Shown here piece by piece: positions 35,941 through 44,832 of a stretch of 64,000 nucleotides of DNA. The first letter of the stretch is position 1. Every line of letters begins with the position of its first letter. A program made the position numbers and the translations under genes. The notes below the pieces were generated by a model. That model worked only from the letters and a program-made list of their open reading frames with translations. It was not told the DNA's origin and did no database searches. Origin of the DNA: Nostocoides sp. F2B08 (lineage in GTDB: Bacteria > Actinomycetota > Actinomycetes > Actinomycetales > Dermatophilaceae); contig NZ_WESE01000002.1 in NCBI RefSeq assembly GCF_009184895.1, positions 496,001 through 560,000 on the forward strand, written 5' to 3'.

Positions 35941-36684
35941 TCAGTCGCCGGCGGTCACCGCTCGCACGACGACGACGGTGATGTTGTCCCGCCCGCCGGC
36001 GTCCTCGGCGGCGGCGCAGAGCAGGTCGGCCGCCGCCTGGGCGCTGGGTGCGTCGGCGAGGATCCGGGCGATCTCGGCGTCGCGGAGCTCGCCGGTCAAC
36101 CCGTCCGAGCAGACGAGGAAGGTCTCCTCGCCCGACGGGTCGCGATCCCAGACGTCCGGTTCGGGGTCGAGCTCGAGACCGAGGGACCTCGTGATGATGT
36201 TGCGGGCCGGGTGGATCGCGGCCTCGGTCCGGGTGATGTACCCCGCGTCGACGAGCTCCTGGACCTCGGAGTGGTCGACCGTCAGCTGGTCGAGGCGTCC
36301 ATCCGCGAAGCGGTACACCCGGGAGTCGCCGAGGTTGAACACGAGCCAGCGGCGAGCACTCGCCGGGCCGATCAGCGCCACGCCGGTGAGCGTCGTGCCC
36401 ATCCCCCGCCGGCGGCGCTCGGCCAGACCGGCCTCGATGATGCTCGCGTTGGCGTCCGAGACGGCTGCGACGACGAGCTCGGGGGTGATCGGGTCGTGCT
36501 CGGACAGGCGGTCCATCGCCTCGATGGCCAAGGCACTGGCCACCTCACCCGCGGCGTGCCCGCCCATCCCGTCGGCGACGGCGAAGACCCGGTCGCGCAC
36601 GAGGTAGGCGTCCTCGTTGTGCTCACGCACGCGACCGACGGCCGTCCTCGCGCCGACCTCCACCGTCGTCCCCGCCACACTCAT
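35941..36684 (-). CDS. PP2C-family Ser/Thr protein phosphatase
   Basis: A 247-residue metal-dependent phosphatase with the PstP catalytic core but without its membrane anchor. Motifs: REHNEDAYLV and AVADGMGGHAAGEVAS (metal Asp residues), NLGDSRVYRF, CSDGLTGELRD and GGRDNITVVVV. It lies 25 bp after pcnA on the same strand. The partner kinase is not adjacent; the pseudokinase at 41346 lies about 5 kb away. Confidence 0.93.
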   Translation of the reverse strand: MSVAGTTVEVGARTAVGRVREHNEDAYLVRDRVFAVADGMGGHAAGEVASALAIEAMDRLSEHDPITPELVVAAVSDANASIIEAGLAERRRRGMGTTLTGVALIGPASARRWLVFNLGDSRVYRFADGRLDQLTVDHSEVQELVDAGYITRTEAAIHPARNIITRSLGLELDPEPDVWDRDPSGEETFLVCSDGLTGELRDAEIARILADAPSAQAAADLLCAAAEDAGGRDNITVVVVRAVTAGD

Positions 36685-36709
36685 ACTCTCTCGTCACGCA
36701 CCCTTCCGC

Positions 36710-38260
36710 TCATCGGCTCCGCTGTCGTTCCCTGCCCGGCTGCTGCTCCTGCACCGACTTCGGCTGCTCGGCCCACCACGCGAGCAGACGCTCGCGCGCG
36801 GCGGCCGGACCGATCGGTCCTTCGTCCAACCGTACGGCGAGCAGGTACTTGTACGCCTTGCCGAGCACAGGGCCGGGCTCGATCCCCAGCACGGCGGCGA
36901 TCTCGTTGCCGTCGAGCTCGGGCCGGACCGCCTTGAGCTCCTCCTGTTCGAGGAGCACCGCGATCCGCCGCTCGAGGTCGTCATAGGTGCGCGCCAGCCG
37001 CTGGGCCTTGCGGGCGTTGCGGGTCGTGGAGTCGGCTCGGGTGAGCCGGTGCAGCCGGGGCAGGAGCGGTCCGGCGTCGGTCACGTAGCGGCGCACGGCC
37101 GAGTCGGTCCACTGGCCGGTCCCGTAGCCGTGGAAGCGCAGGTGCAGCTCGACCAGACGCGAGACGGCCTTGGTCGTCTCCTTGTCGAAGCGCAGCGCCC
37201 GCATCCTCGCGCGGGTCAGCTTGGCGCCGACGACCTCGTGGTGGTGGAAGCTCACCCCGCCACCGGGCTCGAGGCGCCGGGTGGCCGGCTTGCCGATGTC
37301 GTGCAGGAGCGCCGCGAGGCGCAGCACGAGGTCGGGACCCGGCACCTGGTCCTCCGGCGCACCGGGCGGACCCTCGAGCGCCATCGCCTGCTCGAGGACG
37401 ATGAGCGAGTGCTCGTAGACGTCCTTGTGGCGATGGTGCTCGTCGATCTCCAGCTTGAGTGCGGGCAGCTCGGGCAGGACGTATGCGGCGAGCCCGCTCT
37501 CGACGAGAACCTCCAGTCCGGCGCGGGGTCGGTCGGCGAGGACGAGCTTGACGATCTCGTCGCGGACGCGCTCGGCGGAGACGATGTCGATCGTCTCGGC
37601 CCGGTCCCGCATCGCAGCCGTCACGCGCTCGGAGAGCCGGAAGCCGAGCTGGGCGGCGAAGCGCGCTCCGCGCATCATGCGGAGGGGGTCGTCACCGAAG
37701 GAGACCTCCGGTGCGGTGGGCGTGTCGAGGACGCGAGCGCCGAGGTCGACGAGTCCGCCGTGGGGGTCGGCGAAGCTCAGGTCGGGCAGCCGCAGCGCCA
37801 TGGCGTTGACCGTGAAGTCACGGCGCAGCAGATCGTCGGTGAGGTTGTCCCCGAAGGCGACGACCGGCTTGCGGGTCAGGCCGTCGTAGGCGTCGGCCCG
37901 ATAGGTGGTCACCTCCACCGTCACCGGGCCGTGCCGGGCACCGATCGTGCCGAACTCCTTGCCGATGTCCCACCAGGCCTCACCCCACTCACGCAGGATC
38001 GCCGCCGTGTCGTCCGGCAACGCACTCGTCGTGAAATCCAAGTCGGGAGAACCGCGCCCGAGGAAGGCGTCCCGCACCGGTCCGCCCACGAGGGCGATCT
38101 CGTGACCCGCCTCGGTGAAGCGGCCGCCGAGGTCGCGCAGCAGCGGGATCACGGGCGCGAGCTGAGCGACCGCCCGCTCGCGTAGGGCGCGGACCTGCTC
38201 GTCGCGCAGAGGTGCACGCGGCGGGACGGAGGGCTCGGTGGGGGCAGGCACGACATCCAA
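36710..38260 (-). CDS. pcnA: CCA tRNA nucleotidyltransferase
   Basis: A 516-residue poly(A)-polymerase-type CCA-adding enzyme. ALVGGPVRDAFLGRGSPDLD carries the G-G and D-x-D nucleotidyltransferase motif near residue 60; RRDFTVNAMAL is motif B; the C-terminal half holds an HD domain (LLHDIGKPATRR). The likely start is TTG 38260 (MDVVPAPTEPSVPPRAPL) without a clear ribosome site; an internal start is possible because the first 25 residues are not conserved. It is divergent from the NUDIX gene with only 34 bp between. Confidence 0.93.
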   Translation of the reverse strand: MDVVPAPTEPSVPPRAPLRDEQVRALRERAVAQLAPVIPLLRDLGGRFTEAGHEIALVGGPVRDAFLGRGSPDLDFTTSALPDDTAAILREWGEAWWDIGKEFGTIGARHGPVTVEVTTYRADAYDGLTRKPVVAFGDNLTDDLLRRDFTVNAMALRLPDLSFADPHGGLVDLGARVLDTPTAPEVSFGDDPLRMMRGARFAAQLGFRLSERVTAAMRDRAETIDIVSAERVRDEIVKLVLADRPRAGLEVLVESGLAAYVLPELPALKLEIDEHHRHKDVYEHSLIVLEQAMALEGPPGAPEDQVPGPDLVLRLAALLHDIGKPATRRLEPGGGVSFHHHEVVGAKLTRARMRALRFDKETTKAVSRLVELHLRFHGYGTGQWTDSAVRRYVTDAGPLLPRLHRLTRADSTTRNARKAQRLARTYDDLERRIAVLLEQEELKAVRPELDGNEIAAVLGIEPGPVLGKAYKYLLAVRLDEGPIGPAAARERLLAWWAEQPKSVQEQQPGRERQRSR

Positions 38261-38282
38261 GGGTATGCGTTCGGCACCGGGT

Positions 38283-38288
38283 TACAGT
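38283..38288 (+). promoter_or_regulatory. Probable -10 box of a leaderless NUDIX transcript
   Basis: TACAGT ends 6 nt before ATG 38295, which would place the transcription start at or within a base of the start codon. Confidence 0.5.
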
Positions 38289-38294
38289 GAACGG

Positions 38295-38840
38295 ATGAGC
38301 GAGGTCGCAGCGTCGAAGGGGGACGAGCCACCGGCCCGCGCACGCGACCGGCGCAGCCCCCGCCCGACGCCGCCCCGCCTGTCGATGACGAGTCGGCTGC
38401 CTGCGGTCGAAGAGCGCTCCGCGGGAGGCATCGTCGTCGACATCCACGGCGGTGAGGCGCGCATCGCGGTGATCGCCCGCCGCAACCGCGCGGGGCGGAT
38501 CGAGTGGTGCCTGCCGAAAGGGCACATCGAGGGCGACGAGACCCTCCCCGAGACCGCCGAGCGCGAGATCGCCGAGGAGACCGGGATCGAGGGCCGGGTG
38601 CTCATCGAGCTCGGCACCATCGACTACTGGTTCGCGACCCCCGACAAGCGGGTCCACAAGTTCGTCCACCACTACCTGCTCGAGGCGACCGGGGGGACGC
38701 TGACGATCGAGAACGACCCCGACCACGAGGCCATCGACGTCGCCTGGTTCCCACTCCGCGAGGCCCACCGTCACCTCACCTTCCCCAACGAGCGCCGGAT
38801 CGCCCGGATCGCGTGGATGCGACTCGCGGGAGAGCCGTAG
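38295..38840 (+). CDS. NUDIX hydrolase
   Basis: A 181-residue MutT-like hydrolase in the position of the M. tuberculosis Rv3908 gene. The Nudix box runs from GHIEGDETLPETAEREIAEE to TGIEG (about residues 76-100) with all Glu ligands. An N-terminal Arg/Pro-rich 38 residues precedes ERSAGGIVVDIHGGEARIA. Start ATG 38295 follows a -10 box directly. It overlaps the DUF6049 gene by 1 bp. Confidence 0.92.
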   Translation: MSEVAASKGDEPPARARDRRSPRPTPPRLSMTSRLPAVEERSAGGIVVDIHGGEARIAVIARRNRAGRIEWCLPKGHIEGDETLPETAEREIAEETGIEGRVLIELGTIDYWFATPDKRVHKFVHHYLLEATGGTLTIENDPDHEAIDVAWFPLREAHRHLTFPNERRIARIAWMRLAGEP

Positions 38841-41278
38841 TGGCCCGAGCCCGGGCGGCGGCGACGCCGCTCGCGCTCGCGCTCACGCTGCTGCTTCTCC
38901 TCGCCGTCCTCGTCTCCGGGTTTCCGTCCGCCTCCGCTTCCTACGGCGCGTCCGCGTCCCACCCTGCCTCCGCGCCCCTCGCCATCTCCGCTCCCGCGTC
39001 CTCCGCGCTCCCGGCAGCCGACGAAGAGCAGACCTCCGGGGTCGGCCTGACCGGGGTCGATCCGCTCGTCGCGACCCCCGGCCGGCCGGTGACCGTCTCC
39101 GGAACGCTCGACGTGGCCCGGCTCGGTCTCGACCTGTCCGAGGCTCCCGGCGAACCTTCGGACGCGGCCACCCCGCCGACCAGCCCGAGCCCGACCACGC
39201 CCGGCTCGACCTCCGCCGACCCGCCGGCGAGTGAGCCTCCGGTGGCCACGGTGGAGGTCCGGCTGGGCGGGCAGATCCCCCGCACGAGCGAGGAGGTCGA
39301 CGCCTGGCTCACCGCTCCCGGGCCCAGCGGGGGCACGCTCATCGCGAGCTCCCCGGTCGCGGCCGGCACCGACCCCGGGGCCGAGAGCATTCCGTTCGAC
39401 GTCACGATCGACGACGTCGAGGAGTGGGTGAGCGACGCATACGGAATCCTGCCGGTCAGTCTCGAGGTCGTCACGGCCGGCGACTCCGAGCCGGCCGGTG
39501 TGCTGCGGACGTACGTGCCCTACGAGGTCCGCAAGGAGTACGAGCCGCTCCAGGTCATGCTCGTCGTCCCGGTGACCGTGCCGCTGGACCTCGCGCTCCT
39601 CGGGGAGTTCGGCGACGAGCGGACCGCCGCCTGGGAGAGCCTCGTGGGCGAGAACGGCACGCTGCGACAGGTGCTGGCCGCCGCGGACGACCCGAGCATC
39701 GCCTGGGCCGTGGACCCCGCCCTGCTCGAGCCCGGTCCGGCCCCGGCCGAGGTGCCCGACGACGAGGAGGAGGACCAGGGCGCCGAATCCCAGGGCCCCG
39801 CCGTCACGACTCAGCCGACCACCGCGCCCGGCACCTCCGGGCCCTCCCCCACATCGCCCACCGTGTCGGGAGCACCGGGCGGGACCCCCACACCGCCGAC
39901 GGACACGGCCACCGACGACGGGACGGACGAGCAGGACCTCGAAGAGCCTCCCCCCGGCGTCCGCGAGCACACGCTGCGAGCCGAGTTCGCGGCGGACCTC
40001 GTCGAGGGCGTCGACGGCCGCACCGTGCTGCTGCTGCCCCAGCACGACGCCGACATCGGAGCCCTCGCCGACGACACGACGGACGACAGCACCCCCGAGG
40101 CGGTGCGCGACCTCCTCACCCCGCCGCTCGACGTGGCCGCCGCCAGGGAGACCCTCGAGGGAGCGGGCGCGGAGGTGGCGCCGACCGTGTGGCCGGCCGC
40201 CGGCGCCTGGAGCACCTCCCTCGACGCTGCCTTCGCCGAGCTGCTGAGCTCGGCGGCGGCGGGCGGCGCAGAGGACGCCGCGGCCGCCACCGGGACCCCG
40301 TGGATGGTCATGCCCTCGTCGGACAGCCTCACGCAGAGCACGCGCGGACCGTTCAGCTCGCCCGCGGGGATCCCCGTCACACCCTACGACGCCACCTTGA
40401 GCCGAGCGGCCGGCTCGGCGCACGACGAGTCCTCCACGGTCACGGCCGGTCTCGCCATGACCGCCCACTCGCTCATCGAGCTCAACGAGCTGCCCGGCAC
40501 GACCCGGCACCGGATCGTCGTCCTCGAACGCGACAGCGCGTCGACCGGAGCGGCCGGCGACCTCGACGCCGTCGTCGACGCCGTCCCCTGGCTCGAGCCG
40601 GCCGGACTCGGCGACGCCGGCCGCCGCGGAGCGCTCGTCGAGGTCACCCCGCCGGCCGAGACCGCCGTGCTCGACGACGACCGCGCCCGCAACCTGCTGA
40701 CCACGGTCGGCCGGCTCCCCGTGGCGGCCTCCGTGCGGGCGGACGACGGGTCCGACCTCGCGACCCGCGGAGCCGACGTCCTCGACCAGCTCGTGTCCCT
40801 CCGATGGCGCGGCGCCCCGGAGGACTGGACCACCGCATACCAACCGATCGGGACGACCGTCTCCGAGACGTTCGAGGGACTGACCATCCCGTCCCGCGAC
40901 ATCTCGTTCCTCGCCGACAGCGGACTGCTGCGGGTGACCGTCGAGAACTCCCTCGACACCGGCATCGAGAACGCCGTGCTCGACCTCACCGTCGAGGACC
41001 CCATCCTGCGGGTCGAGAGCGGACCCCAGCCGGTCGAGGTCGGGGCCGACAGCCGGACCACCGTCGGCTTCGACGCGGTGGCCATCGCCTCCGGCCGGGT
41101 CGACGTCACGGCGACCCTGCGGGCGCCGGACGGGACGATCCTCAGCGAGCCGACGGCGTTCTCGGTGCGGGTCTCCCCGACGTCGGACTGGATCTACTGG
41201 GTGCTCGGGGCTCTCGCGGGGCTGGTCCTCGTCATCGGTGTCGTGCGCACCGTGACCCGGCGACGTCCCAGCGCCTGA
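38840..41278 (+). CDS. DUF6049 family exported membrane protein
   Basis: An 812-residue protein matching the conserved gene between the NUDIX and murJ genes in actinobacteria. It has an N-terminal signal helix (ALALTLLLLLAVLVSG), a long extracytoplasmic region with two Pro/Thr/Glu-rich low-complexity inserts (about 95-135 and 295-370), and a C-terminal helix (WVLGALAGLVLVIGVV) followed by a basic tail, so it is anchored facing outward. The start is GTG 38840, sharing a base with the NUDIX stop. Its role is undetermined, perhaps in cell-envelope assembly, judged from the conserved neighbourhood. Confidence 0.82.
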   Translation: MARARAAATPLALALTLLLLLAVLVSGFPSASASYGASASHPASAPLAISAPASSALPAADEEQTSGVGLTGVDPLVATPGRPVTVSGTLDVARLGLDLSEAPGEPSDAATPPTSPSPTTPGSTSADPPASEPPVATVEVRLGGQIPRTSEEVDAWLTAPGPSGGTLIASSPVAAGTDPGAESIPFDVTIDDVEEWVSDAYGILPVSLEVVTAGDSEPAGVLRTYVPYEVRKEYEPLQVMLVVPVTVPLDLALLGEFGDERTAAWESLVGENGTLRQVLAAADDPSIAWAVDPALLEPGPAPAEVPDDEEEDQGAESQGPAVTTQPTTAPGTSGPSPTSPTVSGAPGGTPTPPTDTATDDGTDEQDLEEPPPGVREHTLRAEFAADLVEGVDGRTVLLLPQHDADIGALADDTTDDSTPEAVRDLLTPPLDVAAARETLEGAGAEVAPTVWPAAGAWSTSLDAAFAELLSSAAAGGAEDAAAATGTPWMVMPSSDSLTQSTRGPFSSPAGIPVTPYDATLSRAAGSAHDESSTVTAGLAMTAHSLIELNELPGTTRHRIVVLERDSASTGAAGDLDAVVDAVPWLEPAGLGDAGRRGALVEVTPPAETAVLDDDRARNLLTTVGRLPVAASVRADDGSDLATRGADVLDQLVSLRWRGAPEDWTTAYQPIGTTVSETFEGLTIPSRDISFLADSGLLRVTVENSLDTGIENAVLDLTVEDPILRVESGPQPVEVGADSRTTVGFDAVAIASGRVDVTATLRAPDGTILSEPTAFSVRVSPTSDWIYWVLGALAGLVLVIGVVRTVTRRRPSA

Positions 41279-41345
41279 CGGGACGGCCGCTTAGGATGGC
41301 ACGGACGGCCGCCGCGAGGAGGACGGCCGCCGCAAGGAGGACTCT

Positions 41346-43952
41346 GTGCAGGGAATCGGACCAGGCAGCGTCCTCGGTGGGCGCTACACCGCCGACCGAC
41401 GGACCGCACAGTACGCCGGCGCCGAGCGCTGGATCGCCCGCGACACGACGCTCGACCGTGCGGTGATGCTGTTCACCGTGCCGCGGTCGCACCCCAACGT
41501 CGACGCCGTGCTCGACGCAGCACGCCGCAGCGCCGGCCTCGACAACTCCCGGCTCAGCCGCATCCTCGACGTCGGCCATGACGACGACCTCGCCTATATC
41601 GTCGAGGAGGCTCTCGAGGGCGCGCACAGCCTCACCACCCTCCTGTCCGCCGGACCGCTCCCCGCTCCCGAGGTGCGCCGGATCGCCGGCGAGACCGCTC
41701 TCGTGCTCGACCTCGCCCGCCACCGCGGCCTGCACCACCAGCGCCTCACCCCCGACCTCGTGATGCGGACCGTCGACGGGGACGTCAAGGTGCGCGGACT
41801 CGCGACCATGGCCGCCCTCGCCGGGGTCGATGACGTCGACGACCAGAGCGCCGCGCGGGCGGACGCCGTGGCGGTCGTCGCCATCGCCTACGCCGGGTTC
41901 ACCGGCCACTGGCCGCTCCCCGGCGACCGCGGTGGTCTGCCGCCGGCACCGCGGGTGTCCTCGCACGTCGCGGCGCCCTCGGAGATCGCCGTCGGCGTCC
42001 CGGCCGACCTCGACGCCCTGTGCCGGCTGACGTTCGCCAACGACCAGGGTCCCATCACCCCCGGAGACTTCGCCCGGCAGATCGCGCCGTGGTCACCCAT
42101 CCCGGTGCTGCTGCCGACGCTCGACGCACCCGAGCCCGCAACCATGTCGACCGACACCGGCTCGGACCAGGGTGCCGCCGACCGGGCCGAGGTCGTGTCT
42201 GCCTCCGAGCCGGACTGGGACGCGGACGGCGCTGAGACCGCCGAGGATCCCGTAGCTGTCGCCACTGTCGGTGACGACGAGGCGGACGCCGGGAGCGACG
42301 CGGCTTCCGAGGGAGCGGCCGCTCCTGCCGCGGGTGGTGCCCATGATGCGACCGACGGCGACGACGTCGGTGGCAGGGATGGCTTCGACGACAGCGAGGA
42401 CGCCGCCGACAGCGAGGGCCGAGACCCCGGGCAGGGCGTCCGCACCGCTGCGGCCGCCGCCGGAGGGGCAGCGCTCGCCGGTGCTGCGGCCGGTGCCCGC
42501 CCTCCCGGACCGGGTATGCGGTCCACCGACCCCGGACCCGGCACCTCCACCGGTGCTCAGGGGAGTGGTGGTCAGGGTCGCTCCAACGGTGCGGCCCAGG
42601 GCGGCGGTCCTGGTCGCGGGACCGCAGGCCCGGCCGGCCGTCCCGGCGGCCCCAAGGGTGCCGTCCCGGTGGCCCGCCGCGTGCCCGCGGCAGCCGGCCC
42701 GGGGGGGCCCGGCGTCAAGGGCGGAGCGGGCGCACAGGGTAGAGCGGGGTCGGCCCTCGACAGCGGGCAGAGCAGGCCGGGCGGCGAGGCCGGAGCCAAC
42801 GGCTCCGCCGGAGGCCCGGGAGCCGGCAGGCAGGTCGCCGCGCGCGCGTCTTCTGCCCCCGGGGCCCCGACGCAGCCGCCGCAGTCCGCCAGCCCCGAGG
42901 GTCCGAGCACGGTCGCCGCGATGACCGCGGCGACGACCGCCGCGCTCGCCTCGTCGAAAGCAGCGACCGTCAGTGCCGCGCGAGCTCTGTCCGGCCGGCT
43001 CTCCGAGTGGTCGACGACCACCCGAGAGCGAGCGCGTGACGCCGTCGAGGACGTGCGCGCCCGCCGCGAGCAGTCCGCCGCCGACCGGGCCCGGGATACC
43101 GGGCCGAACGCCGAACCCTCCGGCGGGCGTCCCCAAGGCGCCACCAAGACAGCCTCCCGGCCTGCTCTCGCCCGCACCGGCGCCGCGGGTGGTGTCGCCG
43201 GCGGAGTCGACAGCCGCGACGGCGACCGCCTCGAACCCCCCATCCCGCTGCTCCCGCCGTCGGCGGCCGAACCCCTGACCCGCGACCAGTCGCGGATGGC
43301 GATCGGCATCATCGTCGGCTTCCTCGTCCTCGCACTCGTGCTCGCCATGTGGGGTCTCTCGCGCATACCGTCGCTGCCGACCCTCGCCGGCTCGAACGAC
43401 GGCGCACCGGCGGCCTCTCCGACCGCAGGTGCCACCGACGACGCCGCCGAGGGTGGCGAGGACGGCGAGAGCGACGGTGGGGGCGACGGCTCCGCAGCCC
43501 CCTCGGGCCCGCTGGAGATCGCAGCGGTCAACGACTTCGACCCGCTCGGTGACGGCGCCGAGCGCCCCGAGGAGCTCGATCTGATCCTCGACGGGGACGA
43601 CTCGACGTTCTGGGCGTCCGAGGGCTACCGCTCCAGCGAGTTCAGCGGACTCAAGATCGGCCTCGGAGTGATCCTCGACCTCGGCGAGTCGGCGGACGTC
43701 GGTGAGGTCACGCTCGAGCTCCCCAGCACGTCCAGCGGGACCATCCACGTGACCGACGACTCGAGCTACACCGAGGGCGCCGAGCTCGGCGATCTGGCGG
43801 TCGCAGGCGAGTTCAGCGGCGATGGATCGGTCACCGCCACGCTCGACGAACCGGCCACCGGTCGGTATGTCATCGTCTGGTTCACCGAGATCTCCGACGG
43901 GGGCGAGCAGTGGTACCGCGCCCGACTCGCCGGAGCGACGGTCACCAGCTGA
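41346..43952 (+). CDS. Pseudokinase-like membrane protein (MviN C-terminal-type), no MurJ domain
   Basis: An 868-residue protein equal to the C-terminal half of mycobacterial MviN (MurJ-pseudokinase fusion). Residues 10-250 form a degenerate kinase fold: the ATP-lysine strand reads AVMLFTV, the catalytic loop HHQRLTPDLVM lacks the Asp of HRD, and no DFG is seen. Residues 260-630 are Ala/Gly/Pro-rich and disordered. One helix (IGIIVGFLVLALVLAMWGLS) precedes a C-terminal extracellular discoidin-like beta domain (NDFDPLGDG...DSTFWASEGY). Start GTG 41346 has CAAGGAGG upstream. A TAGGAT hexamer at 41292 may be its promoter. The expected murJ gene is not upstream. Confidence 0.8.
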   Translation: MQGIGPGSVLGGRYTADRRTAQYAGAERWIARDTTLDRAVMLFTVPRSHPNVDAVLDAARRSAGLDNSRLSRILDVGHDDDLAYIVEEALEGAHSLTTLLSAGPLPAPEVRRIAGETALVLDLARHRGLHHQRLTPDLVMRTVDGDVKVRGLATMAALAGVDDVDDQSAARADAVAVVAIAYAGFTGHWPLPGDRGGLPPAPRVSSHVAAPSEIAVGVPADLDALCRLTFANDQGPITPGDFARQIAPWSPIPVLLPTLDAPEPATMSTDTGSDQGAADRAEVVSASEPDWDADGAETAEDPVAVATVGDDEADAGSDAASEGAAAPAAGGAHDATDGDDVGGRDGFDDSEDAADSEGRDPGQGVRTAAAAAGGAALAGAAAGARPPGPGMRSTDPGPGTSTGAQGSGGQGRSNGAAQGGGPGRGTAGPAGRPGGPKGAVPVARRVPAAAGPGGPGVKGGAGAQGRAGSALDSGQSRPGGEAGANGSAGGPGAGRQVAARASSAPGAPTQPPQSASPEGPSTVAAMTAATTAALASSKAATVSAARALSGRLSEWSTTTRERARDAVEDVRARREQSAADRARDTGPNAEPSGGRPQGATKTASRPALARTGAAGGVAGGVDSRDGDRLEPPIPLLPPSAAEPLTRDQSRMAIGIIVGFLVLALVLAMWGLSRIPSLPTLAGSNDGAPAASPTAGATDDAAEGGEDGESDGGGDGSAAPSGPLEIAAVNDFDPLGDGAERPEELDLILDGDDSTFWASEGYRSSEFSGLKIGLGVILDLGESADVGEVTLELPSTSSGTIHVTDDSSYTEGAELGDLAVAGEFSGDGSVTATLDEPATGRYVIVWFTEISDGGEQWYRARLAGATVTS

Positions 43953-43957
43953 CGACG

Positions 43958-44557
43958 GTGGACACGCCGAGAGGACTCGCCGGGGGGCAGGACCCCGCCG
44001 AGACGTCGGACGCCGACCTCCTCGCGCGGCACGTCGCCGGCGACCCGGACGCGTTCGGTGAGATCTTCCGGCGGCATCGGGACCGGATGTGGGCGGTGGC
44101 GCTGCGGACCGTCGGCGACCGGGAGCTGGCCGCTGACGCCGTTCAGGAGGCGTTCATCGCCGCGTTCCGACGGGCCGACCGCTTCCGTGGTGAGTCGGCG
44201 GTGACGACGTGGCTGCACCGGATCACCGTCAACTGCGCGATCGACCGGCTCCGGCGGCAGCGACCCACCGCTCCGTTGCCCGAGGTCGATCCCGCCGACA
44301 CGCACGACCGCTACGCCGAGGCCGACACGGCGCTCGACGTCCACGCGGCCTTGGCGACGCTGCCCGAGGCGCAGCGCCTCGCCATCGTCCTCGTCGACAT
44401 GCAGGGCCTGTCCATCGCGGAGGCGGCCGCTGTGCTCGAGGTTGCCGAGGGCACGGTCAAGTCGCGCTGTTCGCGCGGCCGCGCCGCCCTCGCGCCGCTC
44501 CTCACGAGCCGCGCGGCGGCGCTGCAGCGGACCGGAAGGGAACCGGAGACGCCGTGA
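43958..44557 (+). CDS. sigM: ECF sigma factor SigM
   Basis: A 199-residue ECF sigma factor. Region 2 (DPDAFGEIFRRHRDRMWAVA and AAQDAV-like DAVQEAFIAAF) and region 4 (LPEAQRLAIVLVDMQGLSIA; EGTVKSRCSRGR) are complete. Start GTG 43958 lies 5 bp after the pseudokinase stop; earlier in-frame ATG 43910 is inside that gene. The gene order before trxB matches mycobacterial sigM (Rv3911), which supports the name. It is followed by a predicted membrane anti-sigma factor. Confidence 0.9.
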   Translation: MDTPRGLAGGQDPAETSDADLLARHVAGDPDAFGEIFRRHRDRMWAVALRTVGDRELAADAVQEAFIAAFRRADRFRGESAVTTWLHRITVNCAIDRLRRQRPTAPLPEVDPADTHDRYAEADTALDVHAALATLPEAQRLAIVLVDMQGLSIAEAAAVLEVAEGTVKSRCSRGRAALAPLLTSRAAALQRTGREPETP

Positions 44558-44832
44558 GTTCGTCAAACACCTCGTGGACGGTCGTCGACCGGTCCTCGGA
44601 CTCGATCGGCCCCGATCCCCTCCCCGGACCGGCCGTAGACCCGACCGTTCACCGCCCCACATATGACCGGACCCGACGACGGCGCGTCATCTCGCGAGAC
44701 CGCGCTCACGCAGCCCGTCACCGCACAGACAGCCGTAGAGCCAGCCACAGATACAACCGCAGCAGAGACACCAGAGACACCGACAGCCCGCCGATGCAGC
44801 ACACGACTCGAACCGAGAGGAGCCCGAGGTGA
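44554..44832 (+). CDS. Possible small Ser/Arg-rich ORF bridging sigM and its anti-sigma gene
   Basis: From GTG 44554, overlapping the sigM stop, a 92-codon frame runs to a TGA that overlaps the GTG of the anti-sigma gene. Both junctions have the coupled form used elsewhere in the window. The peptide begins SSSNTSWTVVDRSSDSI and becomes Arg/Ser/His-rich, without a domain. The stretch is AT-richer than its neighbours. It could be a real coupling peptide or a chance frame; recorded as tentative. Confidence 0.25.
   Translation: MSSSNTSWTVVDRSSDSIGPDPLPGPAVDPTVHRPTYDRTRRRRVISRDRAHAARHRTDSRRASHRYNRSRDTRDTDSPPMQHTTRTERSPR

Noticed and set aside
38771-40843. Antisense frame across the DUF6049 gene
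   Set aside because: Gly/Arg-rich shadow; the plus-strand product has signal and anchor helices.
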